This document shows positions 56,007 through 64,000 of a stretch of 64,000 bases of DNA, in pieces; within the stretch, counting starts at the first letter, position 1, and each line of letters opens with the position of its first letter. The translations under genes were made by a program, and so were the position numbers. This DNA comes from Clostridia bacterium (GTDB lineage: Bacteria > Bacillota > Clostridia > UMGS1883): assembly GCA_017472685.1 (NCBI GenBank), contig JAFUOO010000011.1, forward strand, positions 1-64,000. Reading direction: 5' to 3'. The notes beneath the pieces were generated by a model. The model saw only the letters and a list, made by a program, of their open reading frames with translations. It was not told the origin of the DNA and did no database searches.

Positions 56007-57182
56007 CTATATAAAGTAAACATTTCTGATGTTTTTATCCCGGGCGATTTTCTTTGCGGCTTCCTCGATAGGGGAGGTAACATCAAGGATAACCTTTTTG
56101 CCCTCTGCTCTGAGCGACTGTGCAAGAGCGTAGGCCTCGGCACGCTTTCCCTTCGAGGTGAAAATAATAGCATCGGCACAGGGATTTAAATCAAGAGCGC
56201 CGTTGGCGCGCAGAATGGCGTCTGCAAGGCGGTCAACCCAGAATGCCACACCTGTTGCGGGAAGGTCAAGGTCAAATCGTCTGCCCAAGGTGTTGTAGCG
56301 TCCGCCGCCGCAGATGGGGAATGCCGATGCCGTTGTAAGGGCACGGAAGATAACGCCTGTGTAATATTTGAAGCTTCTTACCTGACCCAAATCCACGGTT
56401 ATATATTTTTCCAGCCCGTAGTCCTTGAGAATTTCATAAACCATGCAAAGCTCATTGATTGCATTGTGTGAAACGCTGTTGAGATTGCAGGCTTTATATT
56501 TTGATAAAACCTCTTCGCCGTCGCCGAAGAAAAGGGAAATTTCTGTCAGGATTTCGCGGTTAATACCGGAAATTTTGTGGCTGTTGCAGAATTCTTCAAT
56601 TCCGATTGCAAATTTTTTGTCCACAAGAGAGCGAAGAATATCCGCATCTGCAGAGGAAAGGCTGCAATCATCAATAATGCCTTGTATAAAATCAGAGTGG
56701 GAAAGCTCTATCTGGAAGTCCTCCAGTCCCGCTTCGGAAAGCGCCGTTGTGGTGAGGGCTATTATTTCAGCATCTGCCTCGGGTGTGTTGACACCGATGA
56801 TTTCAACGCCTGCCTGAGCAAACTCTCTCTTCTTCGCACTTTTATATGCTTCACCGCTGCGGAAAACGTTGCCCGAGTACCAAAGCCTCAAGGGCAGGGG
56901 CTCTTCGGAAAGATGCGAAGCCACCGCACGGGATATGGAGGTTGTAAAGTCGGGACGGAGCGCCAGAATTTTACCACTGGGGTCAATAAGCTTGATTGCC
57001 TCATCCGTAGGAATGGACATATCGTCGCCGAAAACCTCCAGGTATTCAAAGGTAGGGGTTTGTATTTCGCTGTAGCCGAAGGAGGTGCAAACCTTTTTAA
57101 TAGCCTCGGTTGTGTGAGCCTTTAAAAGACAATCCTTGCCAAAAATGTCGCTTACACCGGCAGGTGTTCTGAGAATGTTCAT
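56007..57182 (-). CDS. ATP phosphoribosyltransferase regulatory subunit (HisZ)
   Basis: This 391-aa protein is a histidyl-tRNA-synthetase-like paralogue that has lost aminoacylation and completes short-form HisG as an octamer. It has the class II HisRS-like fold with GYSEIQTPTFEYLEVF, LALRPDFTTSISRAVASH (motif 2 region) and YYTGVIFRALTTASAFPICGGGRYN. It has no HisRS anticodon-binding module of full length, and the C-terminus ends IARDKNIRNVYFI. It is the first gene of the his unit and has its own promoter. Confidence 0.92.
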   Translation of the reverse strand: MNILRTPAGVSDIFGKDCLLKAHTTEAIKKVCTSFGYSEIQTPTFEYLEVFGDDMSIPTDEAIKLIDPSGKILALRPDFTTSISRAVASHLSEEPLPLRLWYSGNVFRSGEAYKSAKKREFAQAGVEIIGVNTPEADAEIIALTTTALSEAGLEDFQIELSHSDFIQGIIDDCSLSSADADILRSLVDKKFAIGIEEFCNSHKISGINREILTEISLFFGDGEEVLSKYKACNLNSVSHNAINELCMVYEILKDYGLEKYITVDLGQVRSFKYYTGVIFRALTTASAFPICGGGRYNTLGRRFDLDLPATGVAFWVDRLADAILRANGALDLNPCADAIIFTSKGKRAEAYALAQSLRAEGKKVILDVTSPIEEAAKKIARDKNIRNVYFI

Positions 57183-57214
57183 AAAATCATACCTTTCGGA
57201 AATATATAAGATAC

Positions 57215-57243
57215 ATTATAATAAAACAAACGCAAAAAAACAA
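57215..57243 (-). promoter_or_regulatory. sigma-A promoter of hisZGH-F unit
   Basis: Minus strand TTGTTT (57238-57243), 17 bp, TATAAT (57215-57220), 33 bp before hisZ. No T-box or attenuator is visible in this short leader. Confidence 0.6.
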
Positions 57244-57306
57244 TATATAATGTGAAAAAATATCAAAAAAGAGGCATAGAAAAGTTTAAAAATTTAAATA
57301 AAATAC

Positions 57307-57335
57307 TTGAAATGGGGAATATGTTGTGTTACAAT
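57307..57335 (+). promoter_or_regulatory. sigma-A promoter of large SLH gene
   Basis: TTGAAA (57307-57312), 17 bp, TACAAT (57330-57335), with a leader of about 75 nt. Confidence 0.65.
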
Positions 57336-57416
57336 ATTACTGTGTATTATCGGGTAGTGTCGATAAATATGCAAATAAGTATTTAATTTTAGTTTAAATA
57401 AAGGAAGGTGCAGTTA

Positions 57417-60400
57417 ATGAAAAAACGCATTTTGAGCCTTGTGCTTGCCCTTTCAATGTGCCTCAGCTTGTTCACTTTCGGTGCAGCAGTTGAAGCAGCA
57501 ACAATAGGCGAGCTCTTGGAACTCTACAAAGACAGAGTCTGGGATTGGCAGACAAATCAGTTCGATGCCATGACAGACGAACAGAAGGCTGTTATGGATG
57601 AGGCCTGGACAAACTATGAGGCAAACGAAGCCGAAATCAGAGGATTGGCTGAAGAATTCGCTGACCTTGTGATTACAGATGCTTACCTCGAAAATGGCCT
57701 CGCAGACACAGAAGACGACAAAGATGGCACTCTCAAGAACCTCTTTAAGTGGAAGCTTATGAGAGACATCATGGAAGGTAAAATCGATGTAACAAGCGAA
57801 TATGCCGATTATGCAGATTGGCTCAATCGTTTCACAGATTTCGAAACAGCTAACGACGAAGCTATCAAGGCTTCTGCTCCCGTTGCAGCTCTTAACGGTC
57901 TCGGCGAGTATTCCGACACACTTACAGAATACTTTGGCGAACTTGCAGAGTTTTACGAAAATGGTCTTGTGTTTGAAGGTGCAGATGCAGACAAGGCAAA
58001 ATTGTATGTTGAAATGTTCCTTGCTGACTATGCTGTTGATGAAACTAAGCTCGCTGACTTTATGACTGAACTCAAGGCTGATATTAAGGAGCTTATGGTT
58101 GACGGCATCGTTAACAACTTTGAAATCGGTCTGCAGGTTGCTACAGGTCAGATTACAAAAGAAAACACAACAGGTCTTCTTGATATGATTGCAGACCGTG
58201 ACATGAAGGGTGCTTTCCTTCTTGTTGGTGAAGACCTTGCAAAATACCTTGTAAACGATTTCGTTACTGGTGTTCGTAGCCAGCTTCTTGCCCTTAACAA
58301 GAAGGACATCATGGCTGCTGTAATTGGCGATGCAACATCCATCCTCAGTGGCAACAATGAAGATGCAGCTGATGCTCTTTACCTCACAATGAAAAATCTT
58401 GCAAATTACATGATTGATGACAAGATGGATAAGGTTGAAGAGGCTGAAGATTTGGCTAAAAACAAACTCGGTATCGAAATTACAGAAGTTCTTATTGAAG
58501 AAACTGTTGACAAGGTTCAGGCAGCTATGGCATTAGTTCACCCCGATCACGGTCTTGAACTTGTTCATGTTAACACATTCCTTGGCAGAGAACTTCTCCG
58601 TTATGACGACGCAGGTGAATACGTTTACCTTAACGGCGCTGAAATTGACGGCGATACAGTAACAGAGCTTGCACTTGGTTTCGGTCACAGCCGTTACCCC
58701 GTATTCTCTTCCATGAATGAATACGGCATTGCTTCCTTTGACGCAACCTATGACGCAGACGGCATCAAGGTTTATGCAGGCGACGATATTGGTCAGATTA
58801 TGATCGAAGTAACTGAAGAAGCTGACGGTGAAGCTACAGTTGTAGTTTACCGCGGTTACACAGACGAAGACGTTGACGGTGTTGTAGACAACGAAGAAAA
58901 CGTTTTAAGATATGTAACAACATTTAAAGTTACAGCTACAAGCGATGCAGCTGCTGACGCAGACATTACAGTAGATAAGACTCCTACTGTTGATGATCCC
59001 ACTGTTGAAGTAAGCGGTACAACAAGCCTTGACGAAGTAAAGATTACTGTTAAGGATGAAGAAGGCAACGAAGTAGAAGTAACAATCAAGGATAAGGACG
59101 GCAACGAACTTGATCCCGATGCAGTTAGCAAGGAAGACCTTGAAGACGGTATCGTAATTGTACTTCCCGATGGCGTTGAAGACGGCGATGAGTTTACAGT
59201 AGAAGTTAAGGATCCCGCTGATGAAAGCGTGCTTGATTCTGAAAACGTAACAGTTGAAGCTCCTTATGTAGAACTCGACGATGTACTTGACACAACAGTT
59301 GACGGTACAATCGAAGTTAAGGGTACAACAAACCTTGACTATGTAACAGTAGCTATCGTTAAGAATGGCGAAACAATCTACGCAGTAGTATACGAAAAGG
59401 CAGAATTCGAAGCAGGTATCACACTCAATGCTCCCGACAATGCTCAGGAAGGCGAAGTTTACACAGTAGTAGTTGGTACAGAAAAGGCTTCCGATTCCGA
59501 TGAATTCGCAATCGAAGGCGCAGATGTAACATACGAAGTTGTACTTGACGATGTAGCTGACACAACAGCTGACGGCACAATCGAAATCAAGGGTACAACA
59601 AACCTTGACTACGTAACAGTAGCTATCGTTAAGAATGGCGAAACAATCTATGCAGTAGTATACGAAAAGGCAGAATTCGAAGCAGGTATCACACTTAATG
59701 CTCCCGACAATGCTCAGGAAGGCGAAGTTTACACAGTAGTAGTTGGTACAGAAAAGGCTTCCGATTCTGACGAATTTGCAATCGTTGCAGAAGGCGAAAC
59801 AACAGTTACAGTTGATAAGGAACCCACAACAGCTGATCCTACTGTTGAAGTAAGCGGTACAACAAGCCTTGACGAAGTAAAGATTACAGTTAAGGATGAA
59901 GAAGGCAACGAAGTAGAAGTAACAATTAAGGATAAGGACGGCAACGAACTTGATCCCGATGCAGTTAGCAAGGAAGACTTTGAAGAAGGCATCGTAATTG
60001 TACTTCCCGACGGTGTTGTAGCCGGCGACGAATTTACAGTAGAAGTTAAGGATCCCGCTGATGATGCAGTTCTTGACGATGCTGACGTTACAGTAAGCGA
60101 AGCTCTCTTCATCACACTTGAAGACATTGCAGACTTCAAGCTTTCTGATAACGAAAACGCTGAAATTACAGTTAAGGGTACAACAAACCTTGCAAATGTT
60201 GTAGTATCTATCACACTTAACGGTGATGAAGTATATACAGTAGTTCATACAAAGGCAGAATACGAAGCAGGTATCACAGTACAGATTGACAATGCAACTG
60301 TTGGTAACGAATACACAGTAGCAGTTGGTCAGGAAGGTACAGAAGCTGAAGATACATTCAAGATTCTTCCCGAAGAGCCTGTTGCTCCTTCCGGTAGCCT

Positions 60401-61553
60401 TGCTATCAGTGGCAGCAAAACAAGAAAGGTTAAGGTTGGTAATACAACTTCCATCACAGCAACACCTCAGAACATTAAGCCCGATGGTGCAACTGTAGAA
60501 ATCGTTTGGACAACAGAAGACGGTGGTATTATCGAAGTAACAGAAGTTGTGATTGACGATAGAAACGATGCAAGCATTGCTACAATTACAAAGCTTGCAA
60601 AGGGCACAGAAAAGGTGACAGCTACTCTTTATGTAAATGGTGTAGCAGTTGACTCTGAAGTAATTACAATTAAGAATCCCTCTTCCGGTGGCGGTAGTGG
60701 TACATCCTACACAGACATCACAGTTAAGGTTGACGAAACTAAGGATGTTGTAAAGGCTCCCACAGGTGGCGTAAATGTTGAATTTAACGGCACAGGCGAC
60801 GGCGAAGTTAAGGTTGAAATCGTTGACGGCGTTGTTGTTGTAACAGGTGTTAAGGAAGGCGAAGTTAAGGGCGAAATCAAGGTTACTAACGAAAAGGGTA
60901 ACACAATCCTTACAGGCGACTACAAGTTCACAGTAACTGAAGGCGACGAAGTAGTAGTTCCCGAACACGAATGTGAATGGCCCGATATCGCTGCAGGTTG
61001 GGAAGGTAAGGCAAGTGCTCACTGGGCTCACCTTACAATCGACGCTATGACAATCAACGGCTACATCAAGGGTTACCCCGATGGCTTGTTCAAGCCCGAC
61101 CAGAACATCACAAGAGCTGAATTTACAGCAATCGTTTACAGAATTCTCGGTCTTGAAATAGCTGAAGACGGCGTACTTTACGACGATACAGTAGGTCACT
61201 GGGCTCAGGATATAATCGCAACAATGTCTCTTCCCGAAGGCTACGGTATGACTCGTGGTTACGGTGACGGCAACTTCGGTCCTAACGACTATATCACTCG
61301 TGAACAGGCAGTTGCAATTATCGCAAGAGCTAAGAGCGCAGTTTGGGTAGAAGCAGAAGAAGGCGCTAAGGACATCTTCACAGATGCTGAAGATATCAGC
61401 TGGTGGTTCGACGGCGAAATGGATGCCGCTGTAACTAACGGTCTTATCACAGGTTACCAGGATGGTTCCTACAAGCCTCTTGGCTTCACAACAAGAGCCG
61501 AAGCATGTACACTTCTTGCACGTGCTTGGCCCGAAGTTCTTGAACTTGACTGA
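57417..61553 (+). CDS. large SLH-domain surface protein with duplicated beta modules
   Basis: This 1378-aa protein has a signal peptide (about 1-27, ending VEAAT), a helical region with much Glu, Asp and Leu (about 30-370), and a beta-rich segment. Then come alternating modules in the order A-B-B-A-B (about 515-985), an Ig-like BIG_2-type domain (about 990-1085) with a GGGSGTS linker, a further beta domain, and three SLH domains (about 1190-1375, TINGYIKGYPDGLFKPDQNITRAE, GYGDGNFGPNDYITREQ, NGLITGYQDGSYKPLGF). It should be held to the cell-wall polymer by SLH. Acidic composition and repeated sandwich modules suggest a calcium-stabilised surface fibre, which is inference. RBS AAGGAAGG. Confidence 0.88.
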   Translation: MKKRILSLVLALSMCLSLFTFGAAVEAATIGELLELYKDRVWDWQTNQFDAMTDEQKAVMDEAWTNYEANEAEIRGLAEEFADLVITDAYLENGLADTEDDKDGTLKNLFKWKLMRDIMEGKIDVTSEYADYADWLNRFTDFETANDEAIKASAPVAALNGLGEYSDTLTEYFGELAEFYENGLVFEGADADKAKLYVEMFLADYAVDETKLADFMTELKADIKELMVDGIVNNFEIGLQVATGQITKENTTGLLDMIADRDMKGAFLLVGEDLAKYLVNDFVTGVRSQLLALNKKDIMAAVIGDATSILSGNNEDAADALYLTMKNLANYMIDDKMDKVEEAEDLAKNKLGIEITEVLIEETVDKVQAAMALVHPDHGLELVHVNTFLGRELLRYDDAGEYVYLNGAEIDGDTVTELALGFGHSRYPVFSSMNEYGIASFDATYDADGIKVYAGDDIGQIMIEVTEEADGEATVVVYRGYTDEDVDGVVDNEENVLRYVTTFKVTATSDAAADADITVDKTPTVDDPTVEVSGTTSLDEVKITVKDEEGNEVEVTIKDKDGNELDPDAVSKEDLEDGIVIVLPDGVEDGDEFTVEVKDPADESVLDSENVTVEAPYVELDDVLDTTVDGTIEVKGTTNLDYVTVAIVKNGETIYAVVYEKAEFEAGITLNAPDNAQEGEVYTVVVGTEKASDSDEFAIEGADVTYEVVLDDVADTTADGTIEIKGTTNLDYVTVAIVKNGETIYAVVYEKAEFEAGITLNAPDNAQEGEVYTVVVGTEKASDSDEFAIVAEGETTVTVDKEPTTADPTVEVSGTTSLDEVKITVKDEEGNEVEVTIKDKDGNELDPDAVSKEDFEEGIVIVLPDGVVAGDEFTVEVKDPADDAVLDDADVTVSEALFITLEDIADFKLSDNENAEITVKGTTNLANVVVSITLNGDEVYTVVHTKAEYEAGITVQIDNATVGNEYTVAVGQEGTEAEDTFKILPEEPVAPSGSLAISGSKTRKVKVGNTTSITATPQNIKPDGATVEIVWTTEDGGIIEVTEVVIDDRNDASIATITKLAKGTEKVTATLYVNGVAVDSEVITIKNPSSGGGSGTSYTDITVKVDETKDVVKAPTGGVNVEFNGTGDGEVKVEIVDGVVVVTGVKEGEVKGEIKVTNEKGNTILTGDYKFTVTEGDEVVVPEHECEWPDIAAGWEGKASAHWAHLTIDAMTINGYIKGYPDGLFKPDQNITRAEFTAIVYRILGLEIAEDGVLYDDTVGHWAQDIIATMSLPEGYGMTRGYGDGNFGPNDYITREQAVAIIARAKSAVWVEAEEGAKDIFTDAEDISWWFDGEMDAAVTNGLITGYQDGSYKPLGFTTRAEACTLLARAWPEVLELD
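58971..60090 (+). repeat. intragenic module duplications in the SLH gene
   Basis: Module A (58971-59250) recurs at 59811-60090, exactly 840 bp away, with few mismatches. Module B (59274-59514) recurs at 59544-59784, exactly 270 bp away and more than 90 per cent identical by eye. A more diverged B-like unit follows at about 60115-60365. The silent differences are few, so duplication or conversion is recent. Confidence 0.85.
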
Positions 61554-61586
61554 GTTCTGACTTAATAATCAATTAAGGTATAAATC

Positions 61587-61614
61587 AAAAGGTTGCAGCT
61601 TGCTGCAACCTTTT
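61587..61614 (+). terminator. terminator of large SLH gene
   Basis: 13-bp perfect stem AAAAGGTTGCAGC with its complement and a TT loop; the T-run is short. Confidence 0.6.
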
Positions 61615-61678
61615 GAGATTGTTTTACGTGTGTGGAAATATTTGGATGAAAATCCATTGGAAAGGAAACAATTATACC

Positions 61679-63001
61679 ATGAAAAAGACTTTTAAAAAAT
61701 TAACGGCAGTTTTAGTAACATTGGCAGTTATGTTTACATCCATGCCCGTTGCTTTTGCAGGCATAGGCATGGACATTGAAGTGGCATATGAAGAATGTGC
61801 CGCAATGTACCCCGAATTTGTTGATGCAGTTATTGCACAGGGCGCAACAGAAAGCCAGATTATCGGCTTCCTTAGTGATGTACAGGGTTATCTCCTTGAC
61901 CTTGATGTGGAAATTACAGAAGACAATTTCGAAGACTACTTTATTGAAGCAATTCTTGATGCAATGTCAAAGAGAAAGCACATGAAGCTGAGAGACGCTC
62001 TTGCGGCGGCATTCCCCGGCGCAGTTGTTGACGGTATGGACGGTGTTATTGCTCCCGAATTTCAGCCCTTGGTTGAAACTATAAAGCTCATTTTGTTTGC
62101 TGAGGTTGAAGACGAAACCGAAGAAACAACAACCGAGGAGGAAACAACCGAGGAGCCCACAGAAAAGGAAACAGAGCCTGTTACCCAGCCTCCCACAGAG
62201 CCTGGAAATGAGGAAACAACTCAGCCTCCCACAGAGCCCGAAAAAGAGGAAACAACACAGCCTCCTACAGAGCCTGAAAATGAGGAAGCTACACAGCCTC
62301 CTACAGAGCCTTCCACTCAGCCCGGAAAAGAGCCTGTAACAGGTGGCCCCGGCTTTGAAGACGAGGGTGAGGAGGTTACACAGCCTTCTGATGAAACACC
62401 CACAGCTCCCAAGCTTACTTTTACTGACATCAATCAGGCGCCTTGGGCAGAAAAGGCTATATATGCCCTTGTTAATTCCGGCGTTATAAACGGCTACCCC
62501 GACAAGACCTTCAAGCCCAATAACCCTGTTACAAGAGCAGAATTTTCAAAGATGATAACGCTTGCCTCCGGCAGATATGTAGAAAAGGACAAGGCAACAT
62601 ATGTGAGCAGCTTCTGGGATGTGGCTGCAACGGACTGGCACTATCCTTACGTTTCTGCAGCATTGAAGTTCGGCTTTATTACAGGCAGAAGCGCAACCAT
62701 TTTTGACCCCAATTCAAATATTACACGAGGCGATCTGTGTCTTATTGTTTACAGATATATAAAGTCTATCAATCCCGAATTCAAGGCGAAGACTAATGCT
62801 GACGGCACTGCAATCACATTTGCAGATGCAGCAAATGTACCTTCATGGGACGTTGAGGCTGTAAACGCATTGTATTCCAACGGCATTGCACCCCTTCGTG
62901 ATACTGTTAACAATAAGTTCGAGCCCACGCTTCCTGCAACAAGAGCAGAATGTGCAGTAATTATTTACAATGCAATGAACGCAGCACTTGGACTTAAATA
63001 A
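61679..63001 (+). CDS. secreted SLH protein with TQPPTEP repeats
   Basis: This 440-aa protein has a signal peptide (about 1-28, ending AFAGIG) and a helical N-terminal domain (about 30-145). A low-complexity linker (about 150-245) is made of Thr, Glu, Pro and Gln and contains four TQPPTEP units. Two to three SLH domains (about 255-440) close it, with ALVNSGVINGYPDKTFKPNNPVTRAEF, ALKFGFITGRSATIFDPNSNITRGD and ALYSNGIAPLRDTVNNKFEPTLPATRAE. The linker should cross the wall. RBS GGAAAGGA with a rather long spacing. It lies 126 bp after the large SLH gene. Confidence 0.85.
   Translation: MKKTFKKLTAVLVTLAVMFTSMPVAFAGIGMDIEVAYEECAAMYPEFVDAVIAQGATESQIIGFLSDVQGYLLDLDVEITEDNFEDYFIEAILDAMSKRKHMKLRDALAAAFPGAVVDGMDGVIAPEFQPLVETIKLILFAEVEDETEETTTEEETTEEPTEKETEPVTQPPTEPGNEETTQPPTEPEKEETTQPPTEPENEEATQPPTEPSTQPGKEPVTGGPGFEDEGEEVTQPSDETPTAPKLTFTDINQAPWAEKAIYALVNSGVINGYPDKTFKPNNPVTRAEFSKMITLASGRYVEKDKATYVSSFWDVAATDWHYPYVSAALKFGFITGRSATIFDPNSNITRGDLCLIVYRYIKSINPEFKAKTNADGTAITFADAANVPSWDVEAVNALYSNGIAPLRDTVNNKFEPTLPATRAECAVIIYNAMNAALGLK
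62180..62320 (+). repeat. in-frame TQPPTEP-coding repeats
   Basis: Four in-frame repeat units coding for TQPPTEP are separated by six to eight residues rich in Glu, Asn, Lys and Thr. The DNA is repetitive enough for slippage to change the linker length. Confidence 0.75.
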
Positions 63002-63013
63002 CTTTCATTTATT

Positions 63014-63045
63014 AAAAAGGAACGCAAATTGCGTTCCTTTTTTTT
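63014..63045 (+). terminator. terminator of TQPPTEP SLH gene
   Basis: Stem AAAAAGGAACGCAA with its complement, then seven or more T. Confidence 0.75.
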
Positions 63046-63049
63046 ACAC

Positions 63050-63086
63050 AGAAACAAAAAACCGCACCGATTTTCGGTGCGGTTTT
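63050..63086 (-). terminator. terminator for the minus-strand gene at 63108
   Basis: 13-bp stem AAAACCGCACCGA with its complement; on the minus strand it is followed by TTTTTTGTTTC. Confidence 0.7.
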
Positions 63087-63107
63087 CATTTTAAACTATT
63101 CAACTTA

Positions 63108-63371
63108 TTATTCAGCGTCTTCGGAAGAGCTTCTGCCGTAGAGGTTGAATCTGAAAAGGCGGGATTCGTCTTCAACGTTATCACATTCGATTGTTGCCTG
63201 GCTGAGCTTACCGCCTTCAAGAATGCTCTTGAGACCGATAAGACGGCAGAATGCGGACTGAAGGTTGATTTTGTCACCGTCTTCTGTTGTCATCCATACA
63301 TTGCCTGTGCAGTTGGAAAGCTCCTGAATAAAGCCCTGAAGATCAAGATCATGTACTGTAAATTTTCTCAT
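63108..63371 (-). CDS. small conserved protein of unknown function (87 aa)
   Basis: This 87-aa protein begins MRKFTVHDLDLQGFIQELS and has a mixed helix/strand pattern with NVWMTTEDGDKINLQSAFCRL, a helix at LIGLKSILEGGK, and a strand-rich end (TIECDNVEDESRLFRFNLY) with an acidic tail. It has no signal peptide or membrane helix. I do not recognise a function; the sequence style suggests a small cytoplasmic protein. RBS GGAGG lies eight bases before the ATG. A sigma-A promoter (63427-63455) precedes it and a terminator follows. It is close to the glycyl-radical enzyme gene but separately transcribed. Confidence 0.72.
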   Translation of the reverse strand: MRKFTVHDLDLQGFIQELSNCTGNVWMTTEDGDKINLQSAFCRLIGLKSILEGGKLSQATIECDNVEDESRLFRFNLYGRSSSEDAE

Positions 63372-63426
63372 AGTTAAAACCTCCTCATAATTGAGAGTTT
63401 GTATTGTGTAGGTTCCCTACACGCAC

Positions 63427-63455
63427 ATAGTATACTGAAAAAAACCATTTGTCAA
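63427..63455 (-). promoter_or_regulatory. sigma-A promoter of the 87-aa gene
   Basis: Minus strand TTGACA (63450-63455), 17 bp, TACTAT (63427-63432). Confidence 0.6.
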
Positions 63456-63488
63456 CACTATTTATTAAATTTTGTGATTTTGAACAAA

Positions 63489-64000
63489 TCAGGAGAAGGA
63501 TTGCTCTGTTCTGTTGATAATTTCGTCCTGTAATGCCTTGGAAAGGTTACGGAAATGGTCACTGTAGCCTGCAACACGAACAATAAGGTCCTTGTATTCC
63601 TCGGGGTGCTTCTGCGCTTCAATAAGTGTTGCGCGGTCAATAACATTGAACTGAATGTGGTGACCGTCTAAGGCAAAATATGCACGGATTAATGCCGCAA
63701 GGTTTTTGAGTCCGTCTTCACCCTTGAGCACTGCAGGGGTAAACTTCTGGTTTAAAAGAGTTCCGCCTGTCTTGAGGTGGTCCATCTTGGAACAGCTCTT
63801 TATAACAGCTGTGGGGCCGTTGGTATCGGCGCCCTTTTCGGGAGAGATACCTTCGCTCATGGGCTTCTGTGCCTTTCTGCCGTTGGGGAGCGCACCGCAA
63901 ACCTCGCCGAAATAAACATGGCAGGTTGTGGGGAGCATATCGATACGATACTGACCGCCCTTGATTGTGGGTCTGCCTGTGATATAGTCGCAGTAGCTGT
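63489..64000 (-). CDS. glycyl-radical enzyme, C-terminal part (pyruvate formate-lyase superfamily)
   Basis: The gene runs off the right edge; about 169 codons are seen. The end carries the glycyl-radical motif RVAGYSDHF (the Gly holds the radical) about 28 residues before the stop, and the family sequences SEGISPEKGADTNGPTAVI, KMDHLKTGGTLLNQKF and GHHIQFNVIDRATL. The wording is closest in memory to trans-4-hydroxy-L-proline dehydratase (HypD) and the glycerol/diol dehydratase branch rather than to pyruvate formate-lyase itself. The catalytic Cys and substrate residues lie outside the window, so the substrate is open. The activating enzyme gene is not visible. Confidence 0.88.
   Translation of the reverse strand, partial: SYCDYITGRPTIKGGQYRIDMLPTTCHVYFGEVCGALPNGRKAQKPMSEGISPEKGADTNGPTAVIKSCSKMDHLKTGGTLLNQKFTPAVLKGEDGLKNLAALIRAYFALDGHHIQFNVIDRATLIEAQKHPEEYKDLIVRVAGYSDHFRNLSKALQDEIINRTEQSFS

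Noticed and set aside
58905..61199. A 764-codon open frame on the minus strand inside the large SLH gene.
   Set aside because: It is rich in Cys, Phe, Tyr and Asn, as expected from the complement of a biased acidic coding sequence. It has no RBS or family motif and mirrors the repeats of the real gene.

Overview
The window looks like the chromosome of an anaerobic, low-to-moderate GC Firmicute of the class Clostridia, probably a gut Oscillospiraceae- or Christensenellaceae-type bacterium. The evidence is sigma-A promoters with 17-bp spacers, strong AGGAGG-type ribosome binding sites, a dimeric glycyl-tRNA synthetase, many SLH-domain surface proteins, a glycyl-radical enzyme at the right edge, short-form HisG with HisZ, and no phage or transposase genes. 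Gene density is high and both strands are used. Nothing marks the window as one large mobile island.

Layout. 1-6.8 kb: an XRE regulator with a divergent small gene, a lipoprotein, three tandem YcxB-like membrane proteins, a YigZ/IMPACT protein, HflX and a VanW-family lipoprotein. 6.8-17 kb: a type IIA topoisomerase B subunit without its partner, glycyl-tRNA synthetase, a sugar nucleotidyltransferase, a GCS2-like ligase, a YerB-type lipoprotein, citrate synthase and a GH43-like protein. 17-25 kb: carAB, miaB with a YlbF-family gene, and cardiolipin synthase. 25-30.7 kb: a surface-glycan set (polytopic membrane protein, GT2 transferase, LicD, GtrA, FAD-dependent oxidoreductase). 30.7-32.5 kb: a probable manganese (yybP-ykoY) riboswitch controlling a CaCA-type antiporter and an HD hydrolase.

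32.6-42.5 kb: a small conserved 56-aa gene, then a run of secreted proteins (double SGNH esterase, GH16 hydrolase, a CBM-like protein, two large SLH proteins). 42.5-51.2 kb: tRNA-Asn with tRNA-like debris beside it, an RluA-type pseudouridine synthase, pyrE, a membrane protein/NifX-like pair, a CPBP protease, a stalk-domain protein, and a DUF2975/XRE/DUF4153 group. 51.2-57.2 kb: nadE, P5C dehydrogenase, and hisZ-hisG-hisH-hisF read leftwards. 57.4-63 kb: two further SLH proteins, one with duplicated internal modules. The right edge holds a small conserved gene and the C-terminus of a glycyl-radical enzyme.

The most unusual signals are these. CarA has lost all three residues of its glutaminase triad although carB is intact, which suggests an ammonia-fed carbamoyl-phosphate synthase. 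Three arrays of short, sequence-unrelated palindromes are separated by a constant TCGATAT/ATATC spacer, one of them inside the nadE leader. A 7-bp-period repeat stands directly 5' of rho-independent terminators in four places. The predicted Mn riboswitch sits in front of a cation antiporter of the CaCA fold. No CRISPR array, IS element, rRNA or prophage was seen.
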